Origin: Sphingomonas sp. | GTDB lineage: Bacteria > Pseudomonadota > Alphaproteobacteria > Sphingomonadales > Sphingomonadaceae | Direction of reading: 5' to 3' | Assembly: GCA_003248865.1 (NCBI GenBank) | Contig: QFPK01000004.1 | Span: 62,001 to 126,000 of the forward strand | Length of the DNA: 64,000 nt | Shown here: in pieces, positions 25,296-34,272 of the stretch | Layout: each line of letters opens with the position of its first letter | How positions within the stretch are numbered: the stretch's first letter is position 1 | Made by a program: the position numbers and the translations under genes | Notes under the pieces: generated by a model | Told to the model about the DNA's origin: nothing | Databases searched by the model: none | What the model saw: the letters and a program-made list of their open reading frames with translations, nothing else

Positions 25296-25664
25296 TCACC
25301 CCATCACGAACGCATTCAGCTTGTTCCCGTCCGGATCGCGGAAATATCCGGCATAGAAGCTCTCGCTGCGCGGCCCCGGCGCGCCTTCGCAGGAGCCGCC
25401 ATTGGCCAGCGCGATGTCGTACAGCCGCTGCACCTGTTCCTTGTCCTTCGCCTCCAGTGCCACCATCACGCCGTTGCCGACGGTCGCGACCTTGCCGTCG
25501 AACGGTTTGGTCAGCCCGATTCCGGCACCGCCGCCGGGTGCGCCCCAGGCGATGAACTGGTCGGATTCCATCATGCGCGACACCCCCATTTCGGCGGCCA
25601 GTGCATCATAGAATTTCGCGCCCCGCACCATGTCGTTGGTGCCTACGGTTACATACCCGATCAT
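25296..25664 (-). CDS. VOC (glyoxalase/bleomycin resistance) family protein
   Basis: This is a 122-residue single-domain protein of the vicinal oxygen chelate fold. It reads MIGYVTVGTNDMVRGAKFYD at the start and has FYAGYFRDPDGNKLNAFVMG at the end, with the central MVALEAKDKEQVQRLYDIA. The usual metal ligands are poorly kept: the first position is Thr/Gly-rich and the last is DPDGNKLN. It may therefore be a binding protein rather than an enzyme. GGGAGG precedes ATG 25664, which replaces a longer frame. The substrate is not known. Confidence 0.82.
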   Translation of the reverse strand: MIGYVTVGTNDMVRGAKFYDALAAEMGVSRMMESDQFIAWGAPGGGAGIGLTKPFDGKVATVGNGVMVALEAKDKEQVQRLYDIALANGGSCEGAPGPRSESFYAGYFRDPDGNKLNAFVMG

Positions 25665-25683
25665 TGTCGTCCTCCCTTTGTCG

Positions 25684-26157
25684 TTACCATTCCCGAAATC
25701 CGTCGAAGCCCGGGTCCAGCCCCCGCAGCGCCCGTTCGGCACCCGCCCGCGCGAAGGCCAGCGTCACGGCCTTGCGCCGTGCGGGCGCCAGTTTCGTCTC
25801 GCAGGCGTCGCGCACCCACAGCGCTTCATGCCGGTCCGCCACCAGCAGCCCGCAGGCGTCCGGTGCGAAGCGCTCGCCCTCCAGATGCCCGGCCAGATGC
25901 GCGGGCACGGCCCAGGCGAAGCGGTCGGCAAAGTCGCGATAATGCTGCCATTTCCGGTCGCCCAGCAGGTCTGCGGCCGAAACCTTGATCTCCACGATCA
26001 GGATTTCGCCCCGCGCGTTGATTGCCATGATGTCCGCCCGGTGCCCGTCCGCCAGCGTTACTTCGCACAGCGGAGACCAGCCCTGCAGCCACAGCAGCCG
26101 GCAGGTTCCGCGCGCCACGTCCAGCGCCACGGGCAGGGGCTCCACCATCACATCCAT
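25684..26157 (-). CDS. mmcB: MmcB-family DNA repair protein
   Basis: This 157-residue protein carries the MmcB signature ADIMAINARGEILIVEIKVS (PD-(D/E)xK-like: D, then E-x-K) followed by DLLGDRKWQHYRDFADRFAW. In Caulobacter, MmcB is an SOS-related putative endonuclease of the ImuABC mutagenesis pathway. No imuABC genes are visible here. The ATG at 26157 has GGAGAG at good spacing; earlier starts would run into the ftsH leader. The gene is divergent from ftsH with a 149-base intergenic region. Confidence 0.85.
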   Translation of the reverse strand: MDVMVEPLPVALDVARGTCRLLWLQGWSPLCEVTLADGHRADIMAINARGEILIVEIKVSAADLLGDRKWQHYRDFADRFAWAVPAHLAGHLEGERFAPDACGLLVADRHEALWVRDACETKLAPARRKAVTLAFARAGAERALRGLDPGFDGFREW

Positions 26158-26306
26158 GGACCGAATCTCTCCATTTGTTCGCATTATGTTCCCATGGCCG
26201 CAAATGTCCAGTGCGGCTGATCGAGGCCGTGAATGAGACAAAGGGATTCATCCGAATTGCGGAGGCGAAACATCATCCCTACATTGTGCCATCTGAAAGG
26301 GACTCC

Positions 26307-28259
26307 ATGGCAGACAATAACAACCGCAAGCCGCCGTCGCCCCTCGTCCGCAACATCCTGATGTGGGCAGGCATCCTGCTTGCGCTCGTGCTTCTCGTGC
26401 AGCTGTTCCAGGGCCCCTCGGAACGGCGTGCCAGCGGGGAAGAGATCGCCTATTCCGAATTCCTCTCCAAGGTCGATTCCGGCCAGGTGAAAGAGGTCGC
26501 CATCGGCGGCCGCCAGATCACCGGCCGCCTGACCAACGATTCCGCCTTCCGCACCTCCAACCCCGGCGACCTTCAACTGGTGGAGCGCCTGCGTGCGAAA
26601 AACATCAAGTTCGACGCCGTCCCCGAAGAGCGCCCCAGCCTGCTGCAGCAGGTGATCGTGGGCGCGTTGCCGTTCCTGATCATGATCGGCATCTGGATCT
26701 TCTTCATGCGCCAGATGCAGAATGGCCAGGGCCGCGGCGCCATGGGCTTCGGCAAGTCCCGCGCGAAGCTGCTCACCGAAAAGCACGGCCGCGTCACCTT
26801 CGACGACGTCGCCGGCATCGATGAGGCGCGTGAGGAGCTGCAGGAAATCGTCGACTTCCTGAAGGACCCGTCCAAGTTCCACCGCCTCGGCGGCAAGATC
26901 CCGAAGGGCGCGCTGCTGGTCGGCCCTCCGGGCACCGGCAAGACCTTGCTCGCCCGCGCCATCGCCGGCGAAGCCAATGTCCCCTTCTTCACCATTTCCG
27001 GTTCGGACTTCGTGGAGATGTTCGTGGGCGTCGGCGCATCGCGCGTGCGCGACATGTTCGAGCAGGCCAAGAAGAACGCGCCCTGCATCATCTTCATCGA
27101 TGAAATCGACGCGGTCGGCCGCCATCGCGGCGCCGGTCTCGGCGGCGGCAACGACGAACGCGAACAGACGCTGAACCAGCTGCTGGTGGAAATGGACGGC
27201 TTCGATGCCAATGAAGGCATCATTATCGTCGCCGCCACCAACCGCCCGGACGTGCTGGACCCGGCGCTGCTGCGCCCGGGCCGCTTCGACCGCCAGATTA
27301 CGGTGGGCCGCCCCGATATCGAAGGCCGCGTCCGCATCCTGCAGGTGCACATGCGCAAGGTGCCATTGGCACCCGATGTGGATGCCCGCACCATCGCGCG
27401 CGGCACGCCCGGCTTCTCGGGTGCTGATCTCGCCAACCTCGTGAACGAGGCAGCACTGCTTGCGGCCCGCCGTTCCCGCCGCCTTGTCAGCATGTCCGAG
27501 TTCGAGGACGCCAAGGACAAGGTGATGATGGGCGTGGAGCGCAAGTCCATGGTCATGACCGAGGACGAGAAGAAGCTCACCGCCTATCACGAAGCCGGCC
27601 ACGCGGTCGTCTCGCTGCACGAAACCGCGTCCGATCCCATCCACAAGGCCACGATCATCCCGCGCGGCCGGGCGCTGGGTATGGTGATGCGCCTGCCGGA
27701 ACGCGACAGCTACTCGTTCCACCGCGACAAGATGTACGCCAACCTCTCCGTCGCCATGGGCGGCCGGGTGGCCGAGGAACTGATCTTCGGCCATGACAAG
27801 GTGACGTCGGGTGCCTCCTCGGACATTCAGATGGCCACAAACTTGGCCAAGGCGATGGTCACGCAATGGGGCATGTCGGATATCCTGGGCCCGCTGCAAT
27901 ATACGGAAAACCAGGAAGAAGTGTTCTTGGGCCACAGCGTCAGCCGTCAGCAGAATGTCTCGGAAAAGACGGCGGAGCTGATCGACAGCGAAGTGAAGCG
28001 GCTGGTGGTGGGCGGCTACGACCGCGCCAAGCAACTGCTGACCGACCATGCCGACGAGCTGGAAGCCGTGGCGCAGGCGCTGCTGGAATATGAAACCCTC
28101 TCCGGCGACGAGATCCTGAAGGTGATCAAGGGCGAACATATCGACCGCCCCGACACTGCAGACCGTCTGCCGCCGCTGGGCACAGGTGGCGTCTCCGGCC
28201 TTCCCAAGGCTGGCCGCCGCCGCGGTTCCGGACTGGGCGATATCGCGCCGCAGGCATAA
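26307..28259 (+). CDS. ftsH: ATP-dependent zinc metalloprotease FtsH
   Basis: This 650-residue membrane protease degrades misfolded membrane proteins and short-lived regulators. It has two N-terminal transmembrane helices (NILMWAGILLALVLLVQLF; VIVGALPFLIMIGIWIFFM) around a periplasmic domain. An AAA module follows, with Walker A GPPGTGKT, Walker B CIIFIDEIDAVG and the arginine-finger region RPGRFDRQITV. The zinc motif HEAGH is in TAYHEAGHAVVSLH. AAAGGGAC precedes ATG 26307, so the 44-residue extension is rejected. It is divergent from mmcB. Confidence 0.97.
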   Translation: MADNNNRKPPSPLVRNILMWAGILLALVLLVQLFQGPSERRASGEEIAYSEFLSKVDSGQVKEVAIGGRQITGRLTNDSAFRTSNPGDLQLVERLRAKNIKFDAVPEERPSLLQQVIVGALPFLIMIGIWIFFMRQMQNGQGRGAMGFGKSRAKLLTEKHGRVTFDDVAGIDEAREELQEIVDFLKDPSKFHRLGGKIPKGALLVGPPGTGKTLLARAIAGEANVPFFTISGSDFVEMFVGVGASRVRDMFEQAKKNAPCIIFIDEIDAVGRHRGAGLGGGNDEREQTLNQLLVEMDGFDANEGIIIVAATNRPDVLDPALLRPGRFDRQITVGRPDIEGRVRILQVHMRKVPLAPDVDARTIARGTPGFSGADLANLVNEAALLAARRSRRLVSMSEFEDAKDKVMMGVERKSMVMTEDEKKLTAYHEAGHAVVSLHETASDPIHKATIIPRGRALGMVMRLPERDSYSFHRDKMYANLSVAMGGRVAEELIFGHDKVTSGASSDIQMATNLAKAMVTQWGMSDILGPLQYTENQEEVFLGHSVSRQQNVSEKTAELIDSEVKRLVVGGYDRAKQLLTDHADELEAVAQALLEYETLSGDEILKVIKGEHIDRPDTADRLPPLGTGGVSGLPKAGRRRGSGLGDIAPQA

Positions 28260-28269
28260 CGGCCGGGGC

Positions 28270-28291
28270 TGAGGGGGCGTTTGCCCCCTCA
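28270..28291 (+). terminator. Hairpin after ftsH, same sequence as R1 hairpin D
   Basis: The stem TGAGGGGGC with GCCCCCTCA starts 11 bases after the ftsH stop. It has no T-tract, so termination is not certain. The arms are identical to hairpin D of R1 copy 5, and AGGGAAATGGCTTCGCC follows at 28303, so this is a relic of that repeat. Confidence 0.45.
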
Positions 28292-28490
28292 CATCCGTTC
28301 GCCAGGGAAATGGCTTCGCCTCCCACCTGTCTTGGTGGCCAGCTGTACGCTGGCAATTGATCCCCAGTCGGGTGTTGCCGATGTTCACCCCAGCCATCGG
28401 CCCCAGCCCGCGCATCGCGGGGGGCGGGGATCTGGCGGCAATCGGCTATCTGACGATCACGTCCATCGGCGCGACCCAGGGCGAAAGATC

Positions 28491-28859
28491 TCAGCGCAAG
28501 GTTAGCAGATAATCGACGATCTGCTTGCGCCGATCCGGATCAGCAATGCCGGTGAAGGGCATCTTGGTGCCCGGCACCGCCTTCTGTGGGCTGGTCAGCC
28601 AGTGGTCCAGTGTTTGTGCATCCCAGACAATGGCCGATGCCTTGAGCGCCGGGCTGTAGGCATAGTCTTCGAGGCTGGCGGCCTTGCGACCGGCGACGCC
28701 ACGCAGATTGGGGCCGAAACTTGTCGTCCCGGACGTGACGCTATGGCAGGCTGCGCAAGTGGCAAAGACAGGTGGTGTGGCAACAGCCTGCGCATGAACT
28801 GCCGTGCTCGGCAGCAGCAGTGCGGTGGCGATTAACAGCGCGGTCTTCATCATTCCCAC
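28491..28859 (-). CDS. Periplasmic class I cytochrome c
   Basis: This 122-residue protein has a signal peptide (MKTALLIATALLLPSTAVHAQA), a haem site FATCAACHSVTSG, and a sixth-ligand methionine in VPGTKMPFTGIADPDRRKQ. It resembles the cytochrome c550/c552 type, a soluble electron carrier. The gene starts 46 bases after the exported KatG gene on the same strand. The pair may be a peroxide-responsive unit in which the cytochrome meets the peroxidase in the periplasm; that link is inferred from position only. Confidence 0.92.
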   Translation of the reverse strand: MGMMKTALLIATALLLPSTAVHAQAVATPPVFATCAACHSVTSGTTSFGPNLRGVAGRKAASLEDYAYSPALKASAIVWDAQTLDHWLTSPQKAVPGTKMPFTGIADPDRRKQIVDYLLTLR

Positions 28860-28904
28860 CCAAATGCGGGGCCCGGCGGCAGACGCCGCCGGGCCGGTAT
28901 CAGA

Positions 28905-31169
28905 TCAGGACCGGTCTGCGTTCATCACCTTCGTCCAGGCGGCGATGAAGTCGGCAACGAATTTCTCCTTCGCATCGTCGGCGGCATAGGCTTCCGCCAC
29001 AGCGCGCAGTTCGGAGTTGGAACCGAAGATCAGGTCGACCGGGGTCGCCGTCCACTTCGCCGCTCCGCTGGCGCGGTCCTTTCCGTCGTAAAGGCCGGGC
29101 GTGGCCGACTTGCTCCACACGGTGTCCATCGTCAGCAGGTTGACGAAAAAGTCGTTGCTGAGCGTGCCCGGACGGGCCGTCAGAACACCATTCTTCGACC
29201 CGCCGCTGTTGGCGTTGAGCGCACGCATGCCCCCAACCAGCACTGTCATTTCCGGCACGGTGAGATCCAGCATATCCGCCTTGTCGACCAGTGCGTCGGC
29301 CGGGCTGACCTCTGCCTTTGCGCCATACCAGTTGCGGAAGCCGTCGGCCGCCGGTTCCAGATGGGCGAAGGACGCGACGTCAGTCTGCGACTGGGCTGCA
29401 TCCACCCGGCCCGCTGTGAAGGGCACGGTGACATTGTAGCCCCCCTGCCGCGCCGCCTGCTCGACCGCCGCATTGCCGGCCAGGATGATGAGATCCGCCA
29501 TCGACACCTGATTGCCGGATTTCGCAAAATCCTTCTGGATGGCGCCAAGCCTGGTGAGCACCCTGTTCAGTTCGGCGGGATCATTGACCGCCCAGCCACG
29601 CTGCGGGTCGAGGCGCAGCCTTGCGCCGTTGCCGCCGCCGCGCATGTCGGTGCTGCGGAACGTCGCGGCGGAGGCCCACGCGGTGCGGACCAGTTCCGGC
29701 CCGGTCAGCCCCGAAGCCAGAATGGCGGTCTTTAGCTTTGCCTGATCAGCCGCGCCGATCGGGGCAAAGCCGGGCTTGGGCAGCGGATCCTGCCAGCTGT
29801 AGGTTTCCGACGGGATGTCCTTGCCGAGATAGCGGGCCTGCGGGCCAAGATCCCTGTGAGTCAGCTTGAACCAGGCGCGGGCGAAGGCCTTGCTGAACAG
29901 ATCGGGGTTCTTCTGCCAGCTTTCCAGCACCTTGCGGAAACCGGGATCCTCTTTCAACGCGATATCGGTGGTGAACATGATCGGGGCGTGGCGTTTGCCC
30001 TCGACATGGGCGTCCGGAACGAGTTGCGCGGCGTTCGGATCGGTCGGGATCCACTGGGTCGCGCCGGCCGGGCTCTTGGTCTTCACCCAGTCGAAGTTCA
30101 GCAGATTGTCGATATACTGGGTCGTGAACTGGGTCGGCGCGGCAGACCAGGCGCCTTCCAGGCCGGAGGTCAGCGTGTCTTCCGCATTGCCCTTGCCGCA
30201 CTTGTTCCGCCAGCCGAGCCCCTGCTCTTCGATGGGGGCGACAGCTGGCTCTGCGCCCAGGCAATCCTCCGGCTTCTTGGCGCCATGCGCCTTGCCGAAG
30301 GTATGGCCGCCTGCGATCAGGGCCAGCGTTTCCTCGTCATCCATCGCCATCTGGCCAAAGGCCCGGCGAATGTCGGCGGCGGCGCCGATCGGGTCATGAT
30401 TGCCGCCCGGACCCTCCGGGTTCACATAGATCAGGCCCATTGTGGTCGCCGCGAGCGATCGCTTGAGCGAGCCGTCAGGGTTGGAGCGCTCGGTGCCCAT
30501 CATCTTGGTTTCCGGGCCCCAGAACACCACGTCCGGCTGCCAGGCATCGACTCGCCCGCCCGCGAAACCGACGGTTCTGAACCCCATATCCTCCAGCGCG
30601 ACATTGCCGGTCAGGATCATGAGATCACCCCAGCTGAGCTTGCGGCCATATTTCTGCTTGATCGGCCAGACCAGACGGCGGGCCTTGTCGAGGCTGACAT
30701 TGTCGGGCCAGCTGTTGAGCGGATCGAAGCGCTGTTCACCGCCGTCCGAACCGCCGCGGCCATCGCCGACGCGGTAGGTTCCGGCGCTGTGCCAGGCCAT
30801 GCGGATGAAGAAGGGGCCGTAATGCCCATAGTCGGCCGGCCACCAAGGCTGGGACGTGGTGAGCACCTTGCGGATGTCGGCCTTGACCGCATCGAGGTCA
30901 AGGCTGTTGAATTCCTTCACATAATCATAGTCGACGCCGTAAGGATTGGCCCGGGTGGCCTCATGCTGGCGGAGCGCCGTGAGATCGAGCCGGCTGGGCC
31001 ACCAGTCCTTGTTGGTCATGCCGCCTGGCCTCACGCTGACAGGCGGCAAGGGTGCCCCGCTTGCGGTTTCGGCCTGCGCTGCGGGATTGGGTTTGGAACT
31101 GGCGGCAAACGCCGGGCCGGCTAGTAGTGCACAGGCCAAGGCGAATGTGGAAACGCGGGTCGTAGACAT
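28905..31169 (-). CDS. katG: Exported catalase-peroxidase
   Basis: This 754-residue haem enzyme breaks down hydrogen peroxide and oxidises donors. It has the distal triad in RMAWHSAGTYR, the proximal histidine in AGGHTFGKAHGA and the Trp-Tyr-Met cross-link residues (W in MAWHS, Y in YVNPEGPGGNHDP, M in QMAMDDEE). The duplicated C-terminal domain is complete. Its N-terminus is unusual: MSTTRVSTFALACALLAG then PAFA is a signal peptide in place of the short cytoplasmic leader, so the enzyme should be periplasmic, as in KatP. AGGGAGA precedes the ATG. Confidence 0.95.
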   Translation of the reverse strand: MSTTRVSTFALACALLAGPAFAASSKPNPAAQAETASGAPLPPVSVRPGGMTNKDWWPSRLDLTALRQHEATRANPYGVDYDYVKEFNSLDLDAVKADIRKVLTTSQPWWPADYGHYGPFFIRMAWHSAGTYRVGDGRGGSDGGEQRFDPLNSWPDNVSLDKARRLVWPIKQKYGRKLSWGDLMILTGNVALEDMGFRTVGFAGGRVDAWQPDVVFWGPETKMMGTERSNPDGSLKRSLAATTMGLIYVNPEGPGGNHDPIGAAADIRRAFGQMAMDDEETLALIAGGHTFGKAHGAKKPEDCLGAEPAVAPIEEQGLGWRNKCGKGNAEDTLTSGLEGAWSAAPTQFTTQYIDNLLNFDWVKTKSPAGATQWIPTDPNAAQLVPDAHVEGKRHAPIMFTTDIALKEDPGFRKVLESWQKNPDLFSKAFARAWFKLTHRDLGPQARYLGKDIPSETYSWQDPLPKPGFAPIGAADQAKLKTAILASGLTGPELVRTAWASAATFRSTDMRGGGNGARLRLDPQRGWAVNDPAELNRVLTRLGAIQKDFAKSGNQVSMADLIILAGNAAVEQAARQGGYNVTVPFTAGRVDAAQSQTDVASFAHLEPAADGFRNWYGAKAEVSPADALVDKADMLDLTVPEMTVLVGGMRALNANSGGSKNGVLTARPGTLSNDFFVNLLTMDTVWSKSATPGLYDGKDRASGAAKWTATPVDLIFGSNSELRAVAEAYAADDAKEKFVADFIAAWTKVMNADRS

Positions 31170-31417
31170 GTTTTCTCCCTGTTGCGTCGTTGAACAGGGC
31201 CAGCAGTAGGGAAGGGGCAGTGATCACCAAACTGTATATATTTCGTTTCTGTAATCGATTTTGCCTATGTGACAGCGCGTCGTGCCGCCTCACCGGCGTC
31301 ACGGAACAGCAGCAGCGGCCGAAACGACACTTATGCACTCCGATGCGGCGGATTGTCCGCTTTCCATGTTTTTGCTTTATCGGCCGAACGTTGCTCGATC
31401 CAGGATGTGCCAGCTCG

Positions 31418-32605
31418 CTACGCCGCCACTTGCGCCGCAATCGCCTCCCCGGCCGCGAAGCCGCTGGCCCACGCCCATTGGAAATTATAGCCGCCCAACC
31501 AGCCGGTCACGTCAATCGCTTCGCCGATGCAATAAAGTCCCGGCACCCGCTTCGCCTCCATCGTGCGCTGCGAAAGCCCGTCCGTCGCGATGCCGCCCAC
31601 AGTCACCTCGGCCTTGGCGAACCCCTCGGTGCCGTTCGGCCGGAACCGCCAGTCGCCCAGCCGCCGCTCGGCTTCCGCCAGCGCCGCATCCTTCGCCCCA
31701 TGCAGCGCGCCGATCCCCAGCCGCTCCGCCAGCACATCCGCCAGCCGCTGCGGCAGCACCCCAGCCAGCACGGCGCGCAACGTCCCGTTCGGCCGCCCCC
31801 GCTTCGCCTCCGCCAGCCACCCCGGCGCAGCATCGGGCAGAAAATCCACCCCGATCTCCGCCCCCGGCTGCCAGTAAGAGGAAATCTGCAAAATCGCCGG
31901 CCCCGAAAGCCCCCGGTGCGTGAACAACGCCGCCTCCCGGAACGCGGCCTTCCCGGCGCGCGCCACAACCTCCGTCGCCACACCCGACAGCTCGCGGAAC
32001 AGCGCCTCGTCCCCCGGCAGCGTCAGCGGCACCAGCGCCGGCCGGGGCTGCACCACCTTCAGCCCGAACTGCCGCGCCACCCCATAAGCGAAATCCGTCG
32101 CTCCCAGTTTCGGGATCGAAGGCCCGCCCGTCGCGAGCACCAGCGCACCCGCCCGCACCTCCCGGCTTCCCACCCGCACCCGAAACAGCCCATCCGCATG
32201 GGCCACGTCCGCCACCGCCTGCCCCAGCGCAAAGCTCACCGCGCCCGCCGCGCACTCGTCCAGCAGCATCGCCACGATCTGCCGCGCCGAGCCGTCACAG
32301 AACAGCTGCCCCAGCGTCTTCTCATGCCAGGCGATCCCGTACCGCTCCACCAGCGCGATGAAATCCGCCGGCAGATACCGCCCCAGCGCACTCTTCGCGA
32401 AATGCGAATTGGCCGAGAGATAACGCTCCGCCACCGCGCCCACATTGGTGAAATTGCAGCGCCCGCCGCCGGAAATCAGGATCTTCTTTCCGACCTCGTC
32501 GGCATGATCCACCAGCAGCACCCGGGCCCCCCGCTGCCCGGCCACCGCCGCACACATCAGCCCGGCCGCGCCCCCGCCCAATATGATCGCATCGAACTCG
32601 TCCAT
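31418..32605 (-). CDS. BaiN/YhiN-family FAD-dependent oxidoreductase
   Basis: This 395-residue flavoprotein belongs to the HI0933/YhiN/BaiN family. It has the dinucleotide fold GGGAAGLMCAAVAGQRGARV at the start, the family motif GKKILISGGGRCNFTNVG, FTHRGLSGPAILQISSYW in the middle, and the FAD-closing VPGLYCIGEAIDVTGWLGGY followed by NFQWAWASGFAAG. The physiological substrate in this group is mostly unknown; one member reduces bile-acid intermediates. The 248 bases 3' of it hold the katG upstream region. R1 copy 3 is in the upstream gap. Confidence 0.88.
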   Translation of the reverse strand: MDEFDAIILGGGAAGLMCAAVAGQRGARVLLVDHADEVGKKILISGGGRCNFTNVGAVAERYLSANSHFAKSALGRYLPADFIALVERYGIAWHEKTLGQLFCDGSARQIVAMLLDECAAGAVSFALGQAVADVAHADGLFRVRVGSREVRAGALVLATGGPSIPKLGATDFAYGVARQFGLKVVQPRPALVPLTLPGDEALFRELSGVATEVVARAGKAAFREAALFTHRGLSGPAILQISSYWQPGAEIGVDFLPDAAPGWLAEAKRGRPNGTLRAVLAGVLPQRLADVLAERLGIGALHGAKDAALAEAERRLGDWRFRPNGTEGFAKAEVTVGGIATDGLSQRTMEAKRVPGLYCIGEAIDVTGWLGGYNFQWAWASGFAAGEAIAAQVAA

Positions 32606-32627
32606 GCGATGGCCCTAGCGGGATTTT

Positions 32628-32853
32628 GCCTCCGGCGGGCAGGGAAATGATTTCCCTGCACCCTCTGACTTTGCGTTGCGCGCTACTCTGATGTCGCGCG
32701 CGTGATGGTGTTTGATTGCCTGCGGCGCTGGAGCAGCCAAGCGCCGCAGGCAATAACCCCTTCCGTCAGCACAAGGTCGACAAGTGGATTACGAATGTGG
32801 GTGCAGGGAGCACGGCTCCCTGCCGTGGGTCGAGGGGGCAGAGCCCCCTCGCA
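32628..32853 (+). repeat. Dispersed hairpin repeat R1, copy 3
   Basis: The left end GCCTCCGGCGGG is intact and the right inverted end is missing. Hairpins are: A, GCAGGGAAATGATTTCCCTGC; B, TGCCTGCGGCGC with GCGCCGCAGGCA; C, GCAGGGAGC with GCTCCCTGC; D, CGAGGGGGC with GCCCCCTCG, which ends 5 bases from the stop of the downstream minus-strand gene. The copy fills the gap between the flavoprotein gene and the qorB-like gene. Confidence 0.85.
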
Positions 32854-32857
32854 AACC

Positions 32858-33727
32858 TCACCCCTTCACAGCCGCAGCAATGCTGTCAGCCACCGGAACC
32901 GTCCCGCGCCCGATCAGCTTCGAAAGCGCGCCGCCGTCGTCGAACAACGCCCCCTTGGCGGCGCCGGCATCCGAATCCGCCAGCAGGTCCGCCACCGGCG
33001 CGGGCAGGCCGGCGCCAACCAGCGCGCCGCGATAATCCGCTTCCGGCAGGTTCACATAAGGGATGTCGCGCCCCGTCGCGCTCGACAGCGCGCCCGCGAA
33101 TTCCGCCAACGTGTAAGACCCGTCGCCCGCCAGCTCATGCACCACCAGCGCACCCTGGTCGCCCGCCAGCGCCACAGCCGCAGCTTCGGCATAATCTCCA
33201 CGCGGCGCGCTGGAGATGCGGCCTTCGCCCGCCGCGCCATACAGCGCGCTGTTTGCCAGCGCCGACGGGATGCTCGCGGTGTAATTCTCGCTGTACCAGC
33301 CGTTGCGCAGCAGAGAGGTCGGAATTCCGCTCGCCGCCAGCAGTGCCTCGGTCTGCCGATGCTCGTCCGCCAGCCCCAGCACCGACATGTCGGCATGCAG
33401 CACGCTGGTATAGGCGATCCGCTTCACGCCCGCCGCCTTTGCGGCATCGATCACATTGCGGTGCTGCGCCACCCGGCTGCCCAGCGCGTTGGAGGAGATC
33501 AGCAGCAGCCGCTCCACCCCCGCCAGCGCCGCCGCCAGCGTTTCGGGCTTCTCATAGTCCCCGGCGCGCACCGTCACGCCGTCCGGGAACAACCCTGCCA
33601 CCTTCGCCGGATCGCGCACGATCGCCACCACATTGGCGGCCCCCACGCGCGCGGCGAGTGCCGGCACCACCAGCCGCCCCAGCTCGCCGCTGGCGCCGGT
33701 CACGGCGAATAAGGAAGTGCTGCTCAT
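32858..33727 (-). CDS. qorB: NmrA-like NAD(P)H quinone reductase (QorB-like)
   Basis: This 289-residue atypical SDR has the nucleotide loop FAVTGASGELGRLVVPALAA and the pattern LLLISSNALGSRVAQHRNVI and RIAYTSVLHADMSVLGLADE seen in QorB (YtfG). LLRNGWYSENYTASI also fits. The family reduces quinones with NADPH or senses redox state. The gene is divergent from an HxlR-type regulator gene, the usual pairing for qorB/ytfG. The intergenic region has a perfect GTCTC-GAGAC inverted repeat as a likely shared operator. Confidence 0.85.
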   Translation of the reverse strand: MSSTSLFAVTGASGELGRLVVPALAARVGAANVVAIVRDPAKVAGLFPDGVTVRAGDYEKPETLAAALAGVERLLLISSNALGSRVAQHRNVIDAAKAAGVKRIAYTSVLHADMSVLGLADEHRQTEALLAASGIPTSLLRNGWYSENYTASIPSALANSALYGAAGEGRISSAPRGDYAEAAAVALAGDQGALVVHELAGDGSYTLAEFAGALSSATGRDIPYVNLPEADYRGALVGAGLPAPVADLLADSDAGAAKGALFDDGGALSKLIGRGTVPVADSIAAAVKG

Positions 33728-33757
33728 CGTTCATCTCCAGTCTCGGTTGTTTACCAG

Positions 33758-33772
33758 GTCTCAGGTAGAGAC
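33758..33772. promoter_or_regulatory. Candidate HxlR operator between qorB and its regulator gene
   Basis: GTCTC-AGGTA-GAGAC is a perfect 5-bp inverted repeat with a five-base centre. It lies 31 bases before the qorB start and 82 bases before the chosen regulator start, where a dimeric winged-helix regulator could control both promoters. It is the only such element in this gap. Confidence 0.55.
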
Positions 33773-33853
33773 TATATGACCCCACGAAAAGGCGGCACGT
33801 CGCCGTCACCAGATTACCTCCGGGTAACCGCCGGCCCCCATGAACAGGTTCCC

Positions 33854-34258
33854 ATGAACAGCCAGCCCCCCGCCCATCTCCTCCTCGCCGCCCGTTTCGC
33901 CGGCTGGCAAGGCCACGGCTTCGACGCCACCGCCTGCCCCGTGCGCAACCTGCTCGACCGCATCGGCGATCGCTGGTCGATCCTCATCCTCTGCGCCCTC
34001 GCCATCGGCCCCCACCGCTTCAGCGCGCTTGCCCGCGCCCTGCCCGACATCTCCAAACGCATGCTCACGCAGACACTCCGCACGCTGGAAACAGACGGCC
34101 TCGTCCACCGCGAGGTCGAACCCACCATCCCGCCCCGCGTCACCTACTCCCTCACCCCGCTCGGCCAGAGCTTCGCCGCCCCCGTGCTGCACCTGATCGA
34201 CTGGGCCGAAGCCAATTTCGCACAGGTGAAGGCGGCGCGTCTGGCGCGGGCGGCTTGA
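33854..34258 (+). CDS. HxlR-family transcriptional regulator (QorR/YtfH-like)
   Basis: This 134-residue winged-helix protein has the HxlR core TACPVRNLLDRIGDRWSILI, the recognition region HRFSALARALPDISKRMLTQ and the wing TLRTLETDGLVHREVEPTIP. The conserved cysteine at about residue 29 is the redox- or electrophile-sensing thiol in YodB, HypR and QorR relatives. It should repress the divergent qorB gene until quinones or diamide react. The ATG at 33854 matches the family length; an in-frame ATG at 33776 would add 26 residues. Confidence 0.88.
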   Translation: MNSQPPAHLLLAARFAGWQGHGFDATACPVRNLLDRIGDRWSILILCALAIGPHRFSALARALPDISKRMLTQTLRTLETDGLVHREVEPTIPPRVTYSLTPLGQSFAAPVLHLIDWAEANFAQVKAARLARAA

Positions 34259-34272
34259 GCGGCAGGGTTTTT

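Noticed and set aside
26184..28415. Antisense frame of 743 codons over ftsH
   Set aside because: ftsH is complete with all motifs on the other strand; the frame has no ribosome site and shadow-like composition.
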